From contig DISB01000006.1 of assembly GCA_002421685.1 (NCBI GenBank), positions 1 to 64,000 on the forward strand: DNA of 64,000 bases, in the 5' to 3' direction. The stretch's first letter is position 1; each line of letters begins with the position of its first letter. The notes under the pieces are model-generated. The model was not told the origin of the DNA. It was given only the letters and a program-made list of their open reading frames with translations, and made no database searches. The translations under genes were made by a program, and so were the position numbers. The DNA is from Bacteroidetes bacterium UBA6221 (lineage in GTDB: Bacteria > Bacteroidota > Bacteroidia > Chitinophagales > Chitinophagaceae). Below are positions 32,429-41,106 of the stretch, piece after piece.

Positions 32429-34386
32429 TGAAGAACCGGTTCAACATATTTGTTTGTTTTCTGATCGCACTTTTCACCTGCCTTGGTGAGAGCGCTACAG
32501 CTACTCATATTGTGGGGGGAGGGCTTACTTACCAATGTTTAGGTTCTGTGCCAGGGGGTGTGCGATACAGGATAAATGTAGAAATATACCAGGACTGCCT
32601 TAATGGATTGCCGGAAGCCATAGCTGAGGATATTCCCGCATTCATAGGAATTTTCTCAAAGAACGGTACCTATGTAGACCTGGACTCAATAGGTAATATG
32701 AATGGCGGCAGGGTAGATGATGAGTTGGTGCCTCCCAATTTCAAGAATGATTGTGTAAACAATCCGCCCAAACTCTGTTTAAAGAAAGTAACATTTTCTA
32801 AAGTATATACTTTGCCGGTGAACGCATCAGGGTACAGGGTGATGTTCGTACGCTGTTGCAGGAACGAAGCGATCATCAACCTGAAAAACCCCGGACAGGT
32901 GGGGGCCACTTATTATTGTGACATACCTGCTGCGGCAGAGGCTTCCTGCAACAATAGCGCTTATTTCAAAAATTATCCACCGCAGATAATTTGCGTGAAC
33001 AACCCCCTGGTGTATGATCATCATGCCATTGATGATGATGGTGATTCGATTAGTTATGAATTATGCGACGCATACCCTGGCGGCACAACAACTGGTCCTA
33101 AGCCCTGGCCTACCGGGCAGTTGCCTCCACCCCTGACGCAAATAAACCAGATGCCGCCAAGCTTCGGCTATCAATCCGGGTTTAGCCCGGCTAAGCCGAT
33201 GGGCGGTAATCCCATAATACAGATTAATCCTGTTACCGGGATGATTACAGGAACTCCTAACCTGCAGGGACGCTTTGTTGTTTCGGTATGCGCACACGAG
33301 TGGCGCAACGGCGTAAGGATAAATACTGTACACCGGGAATTCCAGTTCACCGTGACGAACTGTTCAAAAGCCGTGGTTGCCGACATACCGCAGTTGTCTG
33401 ATGAGTACAACACTTACATTGTATCTTGCCAGTCGAAAACAGTGAAATTCATCAACAAGAGCAGCGGAGGGTTTAAGTACAACTGGACTTTCGGCACCGG
33501 CGACGCATCTACTGAGTTTGAACCGATATATACTTATCCTGATACCGGCACCTATACGGTTAAACTTGTTGTAAACGAGGGCTCTACCTGCCCGGACAGT
33601 ATTTCAAGATTCGTAAAAGTCTATCCCGATTATAAAGCAGATTACGATTACGACGGTTTATATTGCCCCAACGCACCGATACAATTTGCAGATAAATCGG
33701 AAGCGACTTACAAACCTGTTGTGAAATGGGAGTGGGATTTCGGCGATGGAAATACATCAGGCGAACAGAATCCGGAGCATAGTTACCGTGTTGGCGGAGA
33801 ATACCCTGTTACGCTTGTGTCCACCAGTATAAAAGGTTGTAAGGACACCGTAATCAGGGTAGTAGCTATAGACAGGTTTGTACCTTTTGCCGGCAACGAT
33901 ACGATCATCGTAAAAGGGGAAAGGATATACTTCAATGCAAGCGGCGGCAGCATTTATGAATGGTCTCCGCCCACTAACCTGAATACGACCACTGTGCCGA
34001 ACCCTATTGGTTATTACCCGGACACCGGCAGGTTTAACTACAATGTATATATCAGGAGCCCGAGGAATTGCGAGGGCAATGACAGCATCAGGGTATGGGT
34101 AGTGGGGCAAGGCTCGTTGTTTGTACCTACCGCCTTTACACCCAATAGTGATGGCCGGAATGACCTACTCAGGCCGCTTGCTGTGGGATATACCCAATTC
34201 AATTATTTCAGGGTGTTCAATCGCTGGGGAGAGCTGGTATTTCAAACGGAACGTATTGGCGACGGTTGGGACGGGACTTACAAAGGCAGAAAAGCCGATA
34301 TAGGCACTTATTTCTGGCTGTTAAGCGCTGTAGATAAAGATGGTGTCACCCACCAGAAAAAAGGAGATGCGACGCTGATCAGGTAG
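32425..34386 (+). CDS. PKD-domain surface protein with T9SS type B (gliding-motility) C-terminal domain
   Basis: 653 aa. Signal peptide about 1-28 (cleavage near ESATATH). Residues 28-320 form a Cys-rich beta region (THIVGGGLTYQCLGSVPGG, then DDDGDSISYELCDAYPGG) found in gliding-associated proteins of this phylum. Two PKD domains follow: YNWTFGTGDASTEFEPIYTY (about 350-405) and WEWDFGDGNTSGEQNPEHSY (about 430-490). The C-terminal 85 residues are the CHU_C/type B sorting domain (VPTAFTPNSDGRNDLLRP, FNRWGELVFQT, GTYFWLL). The ATG at 32425 overlaps the hydrolase stop. Likely an exported adhesin-like protein. Confidence 0.88.
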   Translation: MMKNRFNIFVCFLIALFTCLGESATATHIVGGGLTYQCLGSVPGGVRYRINVEIYQDCLNGLPEAIAEDIPAFIGIFSKNGTYVDLDSIGNMNGGRVDDELVPPNFKNDCVNNPPKLCLKKVTFSKVYTLPVNASGYRVMFVRCCRNEAIINLKNPGQVGATYYCDIPAAAEASCNNSAYFKNYPPQIICVNNPLVYDHHAIDDDGDSISYELCDAYPGGTTTGPKPWPTGQLPPPLTQINQMPPSFGYQSGFSPAKPMGGNPIIQINPVTGMITGTPNLQGRFVVSVCAHEWRNGVRINTVHREFQFTVTNCSKAVVADIPQLSDEYNTYIVSCQSKTVKFINKSSGGFKYNWTFGTGDASTEFEPIYTYPDTGTYTVKLVVNEGSTCPDSISRFVKVYPDYKADYDYDGLYCPNAPIQFADKSEATYKPVVKWEWDFGDGNTSGEQNPEHSYRVGGEYPVTLVSTSIKGCKDTVIRVVAIDRFVPFAGNDTIIVKGERIYFNASGGSIYEWSPPTNLNTTTVPNPIGYYPDTGRFNYNVYIRSPRNCEGNDSIRVWVVGQGSLFVPTAFTPNSDGRNDLLRPLAVGYTQFNYFRVFNRWGELVFQTERIGDGWDGTYKGRKADIGTYFWLLSAVDKDGVTHQKKGDATLIR

Positions 34387-34398
34387 ATGCAGAATTTT

Positions 34399-34424
34399 GA
34401 CAGCAGCCGGCTGCTGTCTTTTTT
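34399..34424 (+). terminator. Terminator after the PKD/T9SS-B gene
   Basis: A perfect 20-bp palindrome (10-bp arms, GACAGCAGCC and its complement, 34399-34418) is followed by six T, 13 bp after the stop. A palindrome without a loop must leave about four bases unpaired at the tip. Confidence 0.8.
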
Positions 34425-34476
34425 GTTTTATATCCTTTAGCCAATAAAGTATCTTTACCGGCAAATAACATCATAC

Positions 34477-35250
34477 ATGCCGGGAAAAATTTTGATAACA
34501 GGCGCTACTTCAGGCTTTGGTAAAGCGATAGCCGCCAGGTTTGCTGACAACGGTTATGACATCATTGCAACAGGACGGAGGGAAGAAAGGCTGACGAAGC
34601 TGAAAGATGAACTGGAAGAGCAATATGGCGTGCAGGTAACTACATTACCATTTGACATAAGGAGCAGAGAGGATGTGAGGGATGCCATGGACCGGCTGCA
34701 AGCGAAAACAGATGCTATAGATATTCTTATAAACAATGCAGGCCTTGCTTCCGGCCTTTCCACAATTGACGAAGGCGACATTGACGATTGGGAAGTGATG
34801 ATAGACACCAACCTGAAAGGATTGCTTTATGTTACCCGCATGGCCATCCCTATGTTGAAGAACAGCAAGCGCCCGCACATCATCAATATTGGCTCAACCG
34901 CAGGAAAAACTGTGTATAAGAATGGTAATGTTTATTGCGCCACAAAGTTTGCGGTAGATGCGCTCAACCAGGCTATGCGCATAGACCTTTTGCCCTATGG
35001 CATCAAAGTGACGGCTATCAATCCCGGAATGGCTGAAACGGAATTTTCATTAGTACGCTTCAAAGGCGATGCGGAGCGTGCCGCGGCGGTTTATAATGAC
35101 ATCCAGCCCCTGAAGGCCGAAGATATAGCTGATGTAGCTTTTTACTGCGCTACATTGCCCCCGCATGTATGTATCAACGACCTGACAATAACCTGTACCA
35201 ACCAGGCCAACAGTCTATATACTTTACGGAATTCAGAACTTGCTAAATAG
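34477..35250 (+). CDS. Short-chain dehydrogenase/reductase (YdfG-like)
   Basis: 257 aa classical SDR. The dinucleotide motif ITGATSGFGKAIA (about 6-18) is followed by RREERL, which favours NADP, then LINNAGLA (about 87-94). The catalytic set is N near 114, S139 in INIGSTAGK, and Y-x3-K as YCATK (about 152-156). It most resembles the YdfG/serine-3-dehydrogenase subgroup (AGLASGLSTIDEGDIDDWE), so 3-hydroxy-acid or malonic-semialdehyde reduction is a reasonable guess. A TATCTTTA sequence (34450-34457) may be its -7 element. It heads a tight run of genes through the FabZ-like gene. Confidence 0.93.
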   Translation: MPGKILITGATSGFGKAIAARFADNGYDIIATGRREERLTKLKDELEEQYGVQVTTLPFDIRSREDVRDAMDRLQAKTDAIDILINNAGLASGLSTIDEGDIDDWEVMIDTNLKGLLYVTRMAIPMLKNSKRPHIINIGSTAGKTVYKNGNVYCATKFAVDALNQAMRIDLLPYGIKVTAINPGMAETEFSLVRFKGDAERAAAVYNDIQPLKAEDIADVAFYCATLPPHVCINDLTITCTNQANSLYTLRNSELAK

Positions 35251-35253
35251 GCG

Positions 35254-35664
35254 ATGTACAGCGCGGAAACGAAAATAAGAGTAAGGTATGGCGAGACCGA
35301 CCAGATGGGTTATCTCTATTATGGATATTATGCGCTGTATTATGAAGCTGGCCGCGCGGAAGCGATACGCGAGTTAGGCTTTACTTACAGGCAAATGGAA
35401 GAGATGGGCATTATGATGCCGGTAGTAGAACTTAATGCCAGATATTTTCGCCCTGCATTGTACGACGACCTGGTAACTGTAAGAACAATACTGAAAGAAC
35501 TCCCGGAGGGGCCGAAAATAAAATTCCACTCAGAATTGTATAACGAACAGGGGGAACTGCTGAATACCGGCGTAACCACCCTTGTATTTTACGACCCCGC
35601 GAACAAAGCAAAAACTACCATGCCCGCACAACTATTGGAGAAACTGAAACCGTTTTTTAGCTGA
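35254..35664 (+). CDS. Acyl-CoA thioesterase, 4HBT / YbgC-like hotdog
   Basis: 136 aa. The hotdog-fold signature VRYGETDQMGYLYYGYYALY (about 10-29) includes the catalytic Asp of the 4-hydroxybenzoyl-CoA thioesterase/YbgC group. YYEAGRAEAIRELGF follows, then the strand pair LYDDLVTVRT. It hydrolyses acyl-CoA or acyl-ACP thioesters; chain length unknown. In many bacteria ybgC sits by tol-pal, but here it lies 3 bp after an SDR gene and 4 bp before cinA. Confidence 0.92.
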   Translation: MYSAETKIRVRYGETDQMGYLYYGYYALYYEAGRAEAIRELGFTYRQMEEMGIMMPVVELNARYFRPALYDDLVTVRTILKELPEGPKIKFHSELYNEQGELLNTGVTTLVFYDPANKAKTTMPAQLLEKLKPFFS

Positions 35665-35668
35665 GATA

Positions 35669-36922
35669 ATGGCAAATATACAGGCTACGATTATTACGAT
35701 AGGCGATGAGTTGCTGATAGGGCAAACAATAGATACTAACTCGGCATGGATGGCGCAGCAACTGAATTTGCTGGGCATAGATGTGTTCAGGCGCGTGGCT
35801 GTTGCAGACAGGGAAGCGGATATACAATTGGCGCTGGATGAAGAAATACCCAGGGCAGACATCATTTTGCTGACAGGCGGCCTGGGCCCTACGTCCGACG
35901 ATATCACCAAACCTTTCCTCTGCAAATATTTCGGCGGGAGGATGGTGATAAATAATGATGTATTGGAACATGTGCGCGGATTGTTTGAAAAACGTAACCG
36001 GCCATTCCTGGAAATGAACCGTAAACAGGCCGAGGTGCCCGACGTATGCACCGTGTTGCGCAACGAAATGGGCACCGCGCCGGGTATGTTGTTTGAGAGG
36101 GACGGCAAATGGATCGTTTCAATGCCGGGTGTCCCTTTCGAGATGCAGAGCATTATGACAGCAGAGGTGCTGCCGCGACTGAAAGAACGTTTTCATAGCG
36201 ATGTCATTATACACCGTACAATCATTACTTCGGGAGAAGGGGAGAGTTTTATAGCAGAGATGCTTGCCGGCTTCGAAGCATCATTGCCCTCTTATATCAA
36301 ACTATCATACCTGCCCGCACCGGGCACTGTAAAACTCAGGTTGACAGGCAAAGGCGCCGACCGTGATGGAATTACAAAACAGATCAATGACCTGCAGGCC
36401 GAAATGGCTGCTATTCTGGCGCGTATAGTTGTATCTATGGAAGACATCGCCTGGCCGGAATTGTTGGGCCGGACCTTACTGGAGAAAAAGGCGACGATAG
36501 CATTGGCTGAAAGCTGTACAGGCGGGTATATAGCGCACCTGCTTACGCAAGTGCAGGGTTCCAGCCGATATTTCAACGGTGCGATAGTTCCCTACCAGAG
36601 CCGCCTGAAGACCAGTATCGTGGGCGTGCGCAAAGAGACCATAGAACAACACACCGCCATAAGCGAGGAGACCGCGATAGAACTGGCCGTAAACGCACGC
36701 AGGATGTTTGGTAGCGACTATAGCCTGTCGGTGACAGGGCAGTTAAGCTACGGCGGTGAAGACGCACATATAGACAAAGGACTGGTATGGATGGCGGTAG
36801 CGGGGGAAGAAGGAGTAAAGACAAAGCTATTCCGGTTTCATTACGACCGCCTTATAAATAAAAAACTGGCCGCACAAATGGGCATGCTGATGATTTGGAA
36901 ATACATCAACGGAAAGTTATGA
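35669..36922 (+). CDS. cinA: CinA family nicotinamide-nucleotide amidohydrolase
   Basis: 417 aa with full CinA architecture. The N-terminal MoaB/Mog-like domain (about 1-170: TIGDELLIGQTIDTNSAWMA, LTGGLGPTSDDIT, MPGVPFEMQ) is the ADP-ribose pyrophosphatase part. The middle linker is at about 170-250. The C-terminal PncC domain (about 260-415: ALAESCTGGYIAHLLT, GAIVPYQSRLK, SVTGQLSYGG) deamidates NMN. The Ser/Lys pair of PncC is visible in AESCTGG and the S-R-L-K region. Role: NAD recycling and clearance of ADP-ribose. It overlaps aroK by ATGA. Confidence 0.94.
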   Translation: MANIQATIITIGDELLIGQTIDTNSAWMAQQLNLLGIDVFRRVAVADREADIQLALDEEIPRADIILLTGGLGPTSDDITKPFLCKYFGGRMVINNDVLEHVRGLFEKRNRPFLEMNRKQAEVPDVCTVLRNEMGTAPGMLFERDGKWIVSMPGVPFEMQSIMTAEVLPRLKERFHSDVIIHRTIITSGEGESFIAEMLAGFEASLPSYIKLSYLPAPGTVKLRLTGKGADRDGITKQINDLQAEMAAILARIVVSMEDIAWPELLGRTLLEKKATIALAESCTGGYIAHLLTQVQGSSRYFNGAIVPYQSRLKTSIVGVRKETIEQHTAISEETAIELAVNARRMFGSDYSLSVTGQLSYGGEDAHIDKGLVWMAVAGEEGVKTKLFRFHYDRLINKKLAAQMGMLMIWKYINGKL

Positions 36923-37431
36923 GCATGATATTCCTGGTGGGCATGCCCGGAGTGGGAAAAACATATTGGGGCAGGACACTGGCCAACAAATATGGTCTTG
37001 CCTTTGCCGACCTGGACGAGGAAATAGAAAAAGCAGAATGCAGGACCATACAGGATATATTTCTTAACGATGGAGAAGATTACTTCCGTAAGAAAGAAAG
37101 AGAACTGTTGGAGATTATAGCAGCCAGGGGCGGCAATGTTGTTGTAGCCTGCGGCGGAGGCACACCCGTTTACGAGGGGAATATGGTGTTTATGAAACAG
37201 CACGGTTGCGTAGTGTTCCTGGACGCTGAAATGTTTACACTTGCTGAAAGAGTGAAGAATGACGTGGTTACCCGGCCGCTGTTTCGCGGAAACGATACAG
37301 AAGAAACTCTGCAAAGATTGTATGATGCGCGTATTCCCTATTTCAGCCAGGCTCACCATCGTGTGCGGGCCGATGAAACTATTATTGCTAATTTTGAAAA
37401 AATTATAGAGCTATGTACAGAACGGCATTGA
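36919..37431 (+). CDS. aroK: Shikimate kinase
   Basis: 170 aa P-loop kinase phosphorylating shikimate at O3 in the aromatic amino-acid pathway. The Walker A is FLVGMPGVGKTYWGRTLA (5-22). DLDEEIEKAE gives the D-x-D of the substrate site (about 33). FRKKERELL (about 57) and CGGGTPV (about 78-84) are the shikimate-binding Arg and Gly motifs; the lid has RPLFRG. The ATG at 36919 overlaps the cinA stop; the frame extends to 36895 inside cinA. The usual lid sequence RPLL is RPLF here, which is conservative. Confidence 0.94.
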   Translation: MSMIFLVGMPGVGKTYWGRTLANKYGLAFADLDEEIEKAECRTIQDIFLNDGEDYFRKKERELLEIIAARGGNVVVACGGGTPVYEGNMVFMKQHGCVVFLDAEMFTLAERVKNDVVTRPLFRGNDTEETLQRLYDARIPYFSQAHHRVRADETIIANFEKIIELCTERH

Positions 37432-37802
37432 TAGCAGGAGCGGTGTTTGCCGGCTTGTCGGTAATACTGGGGGCCTTCGGCGCGCATGCGCTTGAGGCAA
37501 AACTTGGCCCCGATCTGCTGCAGACCTATGAGACCGGTGCGCGGTACCAGATGTATCACGGCCTGGCCTTGCTGGCCGCAGGTTTGCTGTACGGCCATTT
37601 GCCGGTTAAAGCACTAAAATATGCAGCTATATTCTTTATTGCAGGTATCATATTGTTCAGTGGCTCGCTGTACCTGCTTGCTATGTTGAAGATGAGCGGC
37701 CAGGTAGGATTAGGTAGTTTCGGCCTGGTAACCCCTGTCGGTGGTCTATGTTTCATCATCGGCTGGATATTGTTCATTGCCGGGTGCCTGCAAAAACGAT
37801 AA
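37413..37802 (+). CDS. DUF423 membrane protein
   Basis: 129 aa with four transmembrane helices. The DUF423 (YwdK/YgdD) signature is clear: GAVFAGLSVILGAFGAHALE (about 9-28), YETGARYQMYHGLALL (about 39-54), FSGSLYLLAM and TPVGGLCFIIGW. Function unknown; inner membrane. It overlaps aroK by 19 bp and ends one base before the kdsB start codon, so it sits in a translationally coupled chain. Confidence 0.95.
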   Translation: MYRTALIAGAVFAGLSVILGAFGAHALEAKLGPDLLQTYETGARYQMYHGLALLAAGLLYGHLPVKALKYAAIFFIAGIILFSGSLYLLAMLKMSGQVGLGSFGLVTPVGGLCFIIGWILFIAGCLQKR

Positions 37803-37803
37803 A

Positions 37804-38550
37804 ATGAAAGTTGTAGCGCTGATACCTGCAAGAATTGGCTCCACCCGTTTCCCGGCCAAAATGCTGACGCCCATAAAGGGCAAGGCATTGATAACCCGTA
37901 CATACGAAGCGGCGGTGGGCACAATGTTGTTTGCCGAAGTAATTGTAGTGACCGACAGCGATGATATACAACGGGAAGTGGAAAAAGCCGGTGGTAAAGT
38001 ATTGAGAAGTAAGAAGGAACATGAGAGCGGAACAGACAGGATAGCCGAGGCGGCGGCTGATATAGAAGCAGACGTGGTTATCAATATCCAGGGAGACGAG
38101 CCTTTTATCCGGCGCGGACCGTTGGAACAACTCATCAACCTGTTTAGGGGCGAGGATGGGGTTGTGGTACAGGCAGCATCGCTGGTGCAGGAGACCAGGG
38201 ACCAGGCCATCATCAATAACCCGAATAAGGTAAAGGTGGTGATGCGGCCAGATAATTATGCCATATATTTTTCGCGCAGTCCTATACCATACCCCCGCGA
38301 TACGGCAATTGACCACTGTTACTACATTCATATCGGCATTTATGCTTTTAGAAAAGACGCGCTGATACGATTTGCATCCTGGGCACCATCACCCCTGGAG
38401 GTGGTGGAGAAACTGGAATGTAACCGGTTTATTGAATACAACATGCCTATAAAAATGGCCGTGGCTGAACATACAAGTATCGCGGTAGATACGCCGGAAG
38501 ATGTAGCCATTGCTGAAGCATATATAGACCAAAACGGGAATAATCAATAG
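37804..38550 (+). CDS. kdsB: 3-deoxy-manno-octulosonate cytidylyltransferase
   Basis: 248 aa. Activates Kdo as CMP-Kdo for lipopolysaccharide inner core. The nucleotidyltransferase motif IPARIGSTRFPAKML (8-22) is followed by TDSDDI (about 51), SGTDRIAEAAADI, NIQGDEPFI (about 97-105) and the C-terminal SPLEVVEKLECNRFIE with VDTPEDVAIAE. Length and motifs are typical. The ATG at 37804 is one base after the DUF423 stop; the longer frame to 37741 lies inside DUF423. Confidence 0.96.
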   Translation: MKVVALIPARIGSTRFPAKMLTPIKGKALITRTYEAAVGTMLFAEVIVVTDSDDIQREVEKAGGKVLRSKKEHESGTDRIAEAAADIEADVVINIQGDEPFIRRGPLEQLINLFRGEDGVVVQAASLVQETRDQAIINNPNKVKVVMRPDNYAIYFSRSPIPYPRDTAIDHCYYIHIGIYAFRKDALIRFASWAPSPLEVVEKLECNRFIEYNMPIKMAVAEHTSIAVDTPEDVAIAEAYIDQNGNNQ

Positions 38551-38553
38551 AAT

Positions 38554-39321
38554 TTGCGGCCTTTTCAATACATAGCGATACTCTTTGTTGTTTTACTGGG
38601 TATAATCACTTACCTGTATTTCCGGGGTATCATAGGGTTCGTATGGTTGCCGGTATTCTGCGTATTGTATGTCACCCTGCTGTATTTTGGCGTTACGCAA
38701 ATACAATGGAACTTCTATATTTCTTCTTACAACAAAGGGAACAATAAGCATTTTATCGCACTCACCTTCGACGATGGCCCCAATACAGAAACGAGCGCAA
38801 TCCTGGATGTTTTGCGGCAGGAGCAGGTTAAAGCGGCATTTTTCTGCATCGGTAAACATATTGAGCAAGACCAGGCCCTCGTTTTGCGTATGTACGACGA
38901 AGGGCATGTGGTGGGCAACCATAGCTATTACCACAGTTCAGGCTTCGACTGGATGAGCTCCAAAAGGATGCTGGCCGAAATAGAGAAATGCAACAGCCTT
39001 ATCAGGAAGATCACCGGTAGGCAGCCTCATATGTTCCGACCCCCTTATGGTATCACCAATCCTAATCTTTCCAGGGCTGTAAAGCGGTCGGGGATGGCTT
39101 CAATCGGCTGGAGCCTGCGCTCATTTGATACAGTAGCCAGGGATGGTGAGCAGCTCAAAAACAGGATAATTAACAAATTGTCGGGCGGCGATATAATACT
39201 GTTGCACGATTCAGTTCCGCTGACGAGGGAAATTTTAACTGATTTGATACGACAGGCCAGGAAAAAGGGTTTTACTTTTGTGCGCATTGACCAATTACTG
39301 GATGTTCCCGCATATGCGTAG
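38554..39321 (+). CDS. Polysaccharide deacetylase family protein (NodB domain)
   Basis: 255 aa from a TTG start 3 bp after kdsB; no ATG exists before the conserved domain, so TTG is likely. Two N-terminal hydrophobic segments (about 5-22 and 26-48) anchor a NodB homology domain facing the periplasm: metal-binding LTFDDGPN (Asp-Asp, about 70), HSYYH (His pair, about 128-132), FRPPYG (about 161) and the final LLHDS (His about 212). It removes N- or O-acetyl groups from a glycan not identifiable here. Together with lolA, a lipoprotein and a FabZ-like dehydratase it forms a coupled cluster. Confidence 0.9.
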   Translation: MRPFQYIAILFVVLLGIITYLYFRGIIGFVWLPVFCVLYVTLLYFGVTQIQWNFYISSYNKGNNKHFIALTFDDGPNTETSAILDVLRQEQVKAAFFCIGKHIEQDQALVLRMYDEGHVVGNHSYYHSSGFDWMSSKRMLAEIEKCNSLIRKITGRQPHMFRPPYGITNPNLSRAVKRSGMASIGWSLRSFDTVARDGEQLKNRIINKLSGGDIILLHDSVPLTREILTDLIRQARKKGFTFVRIDQLLDVPAYA

Positions 39322-39946
39322 TATTCTCAGCGTGTTTCTTTTTTTTCTGTGCCTGGCCGCTACAGCGCAACCGGCGGGATACAAAAAGCTGGCAGACGTT
39401 ACGTCTTTTAAGACAGCCCTGGCCAAATCTAACGCCGGTGTTACCAACATAGCCAGCGACTTCAAACAGGTGAAAAACCTATCCCTGCTGGCCGAGAAAA
39501 TACAATCGAAGGGGAAGTTTTACTTTATGAAGCCGGGTAAGGTGCGCATAGAATATACGGAACCCTATTATTACCTGATGGTGATGAACGGTGGAAAGAT
39601 GATGGTGCAGGACGAACAGAAATCGAACAAGATAAATACAGGCAATAGCAAAATGATGCAATCCGTCAACCGGGTGATGATAGATTGTATGCAGGGCACC
39701 GTGTTCTCCAACCCTGATTTTAAAACCACCGCTTACCAGGACAACAGCAGGTATATGCTAACGCTTGCCCCTGTTTCGGCCCAAATGAAGAAACTGTTTG
39801 AGCAGATAGATGTTTATATGAGCAAAACCAACATGGACGTTGTCAGGCTGGTGATGACTGAGGCCGGGGGTGACTATACGAACATGGAGTTTTATAACAC
39901 AAAGCATAATTCATCGCTCAATGAAGCATTATTTAAGGTTAAGTAG
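39314..39946 (+). CDS. lolA: LolA-like outer-membrane lipoprotein carrier
   Basis: 210 aa with a signal peptide (1-18, ends ATAQP). It has a LolA/LolB-fold: SDFKQVKNLSLLAEKIQSKG, KFYFMKPGKVRIEYTEPYYY (the family F-x-R-P-x-x-x-R-x-x-Y-x-x-P pattern), then ANGGKMMVQD-like strand and hydrophobic cleft strands. It would shuttle lipoproteins across the periplasm; in gene clusters with acyl-ACP enzymes a glycolipid or pigment carrier role is also conceivable. The ATG at 39314 overlaps the deacetylase end by 8 bp, and it overlaps the next gene by 26 bp. An earlier ATG at 39302 is possible. Confidence 0.85.
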   Translation: MRSILSVFLFFLCLAATAQPAGYKKLADVTSFKTALAKSNAGVTNIASDFKQVKNLSLLAEKIQSKGKFYFMKPGKVRIEYTEPYYYLMVMNGGKMMVQDEQKSNKINTGNSKMMQSVNRVMIDCMQGTVFSNPDFKTTAYQDNSRYMLTLAPVSAQMKKLFEQIDVYMSKTNMDVVRLVMTEAGGDYTNMEFYNTKHNSSLNEALFKVK

Positions 39947-40571
39947 CGTCATTTTACTCTTCCTGGCGTCCTGTGCTACGCCTTATAAGACCCTGCAACA
40001 GGCGCCTGTTCAGCAATCAATTTACGGTTATCAGCCTGAGTTTGACAGGGTATTATACCGTTGCATAGTAGACGGTAGGTTCATATTTAAGAAATTTCAT
40101 TTAAGTGGCGTGTTGTTTTTCAAGCAGTTAGAAAATGGCACGAAACGTGCTATATTCCAGAATGAAATGGGAATTGCCTTCTTTGACCTCGAATGGGATA
40201 AAGACGGAAATTTCAAAGTAAGGCAGATGATGGAGCAACTGGACAAGGAGGCTGTGAAGAAGACCCTGAGGAAAGACTTGGAGATGCTGCTGATGATGGG
40301 AATGGATAAAAGCTCGGAAATTTTGCTGGGGCAGGATAGGGGTAACAGCCGCCTGCACCGTCTTAACAGGGAGGAAGGTTATGTGTACTATACAGTTGAA
40401 GATGACCGCCTCGTGAAAATTGAAAATGCTAATAATAAAAAGATAATTATAACCGTTTCGTTAGGCGGAAAAGCGACGCCGCAGTCCATGCCGGACAGCG
40501 TGTTGTTCGACCATCATAAAGCGAACTTTACCATATCACTCACTAAAATAGAGCGTAATGTTAATGAATGA
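39921..40571 (+). CDS. Hypothetical lipoprotein
   Basis: 216 aa. Signal peptide with lipobox LFLASC (Cys about 17). The mature part is beta-strand-rich (RCIVDGRFIFKKFHLSGVLFFK, GIAFFDLEWDKDGNFKV) with a helical middle (MMEQLDKEAVKKTLRKDLEMLL), a shape similar to LolB/LppX-like half-barrels though no family motif is recognised. It overlaps lolA by 26 bp and the dehydratase by 14 bp, hence is coupled to both. The obvious guess is an outer-membrane acceptor partner of the LolA-like protein. Confidence 0.75.
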   Translation: MKHYLRLSSVILLFLASCATPYKTLQQAPVQQSIYGYQPEFDRVLYRCIVDGRFIFKKFHLSGVLFFKQLENGTKRAIFQNEMGIAFFDLEWDKDGNFKVRQMMEQLDKEAVKKTLRKDLEMLLMMGMDKSSEILLGQDRGNSRLHRLNREEGYVYYTVEDDRLVKIENANNKKIIITVSLGGKATPQSMPDSVLFDHHKANFTISLTKIERNVNE

Positions 40572-40917
40572 TTTTTACAGGATAGAGTACATTCAGAGGG
40601 AACCCAACAGTGTTTCGTGCAGGATAGTCTTTAACGACCAGCATGATATTTTCAAAGGCCACTTTCCGGGCCAGCCTGTGGTGCCGGGAGTATGTATGAT
40701 GCAGATGGTGAAAGAACTACTGGAAGCCCAGACAGATACTAACCTGTGGATGCGCGACGCCGGGCAGGTAAAATTTCTCCAGCTCATCACGCCGGATGTA
40801 CACCCTATGATCAACATTAGCTGGAAGGAAGAGGGCAATGGCTATAATGTACACGCGAACTTCCGAAACGACACCTCCGACCTGTTTAAACTAACAGGCA
40901 ATTTCGAGACTCACTAA
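40558..40917 (+). CDS. FabZ-like 3-hydroxyacyl-ACP dehydratase
   Basis: 119 aa hotdog protein. The FabA/FabZ motif is present as DIFKGHFPGQPVVPGVCMMQ (about 31-50) with the catalytic His in GHFPG. KFLQLITPDVHP replaces the usual F-x-x-P-V-x-P-G-D. The canonical Glu of FabZ helix alpha-3 cannot be placed with certainty, so catalytic competence is plausible rather than certain. It overlaps the lipoprotein gene; an alternative ATG is at 40564. It is the last gene of the SDR-to-FabZ run, ending at a strong terminator. Confidence 0.85.
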   Translation: MLMNDFYRIEYIQREPNSVSCRIVFNDQHDIFKGHFPGQPVVPGVCMMQMVKELLEAQTDTNLWMRDAGQVKFLQLITPDVHPMINISWKEEGNGYNVHANFRNDTSDLFKLTGNFETH

Positions 40918-40940
40918 CTTTTAAGATATTTTTAAGTATC

Positions 40941-40970
40941 GCCCGGCCACAAGGCCGGGCCTTTGTTTTG
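40941..40970 (+). terminator. Terminator of the FabZ-like gene cluster
   Basis: GCCCGGCC (40941-40948) pairs with GGCCGGGC (40953-40960), with an ACAA loop, followed by CTTTGTTTTG. Confidence 0.85.
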
Positions 40971-41106
40971 TGCATTCTGCAGAAATATAACTAATTACGA
41001 ATGACAAAAGTCACCTTTCTTCCTGACGAATATTCCCATTTTAGCGCTTTGCAACGAATACTTTTACATTAGGGAAACTTGAATGCCCTTATGGTGAAGA
41101 CGAAGC

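Noticed and set aside
34450..34457. TATCTTTA as promoter of the SDR gene
   Set aside because: The last base departs from TAnnTTTG and the nearest TTTG has the wrong spacing, so it is only mentioned within the SDR entry.
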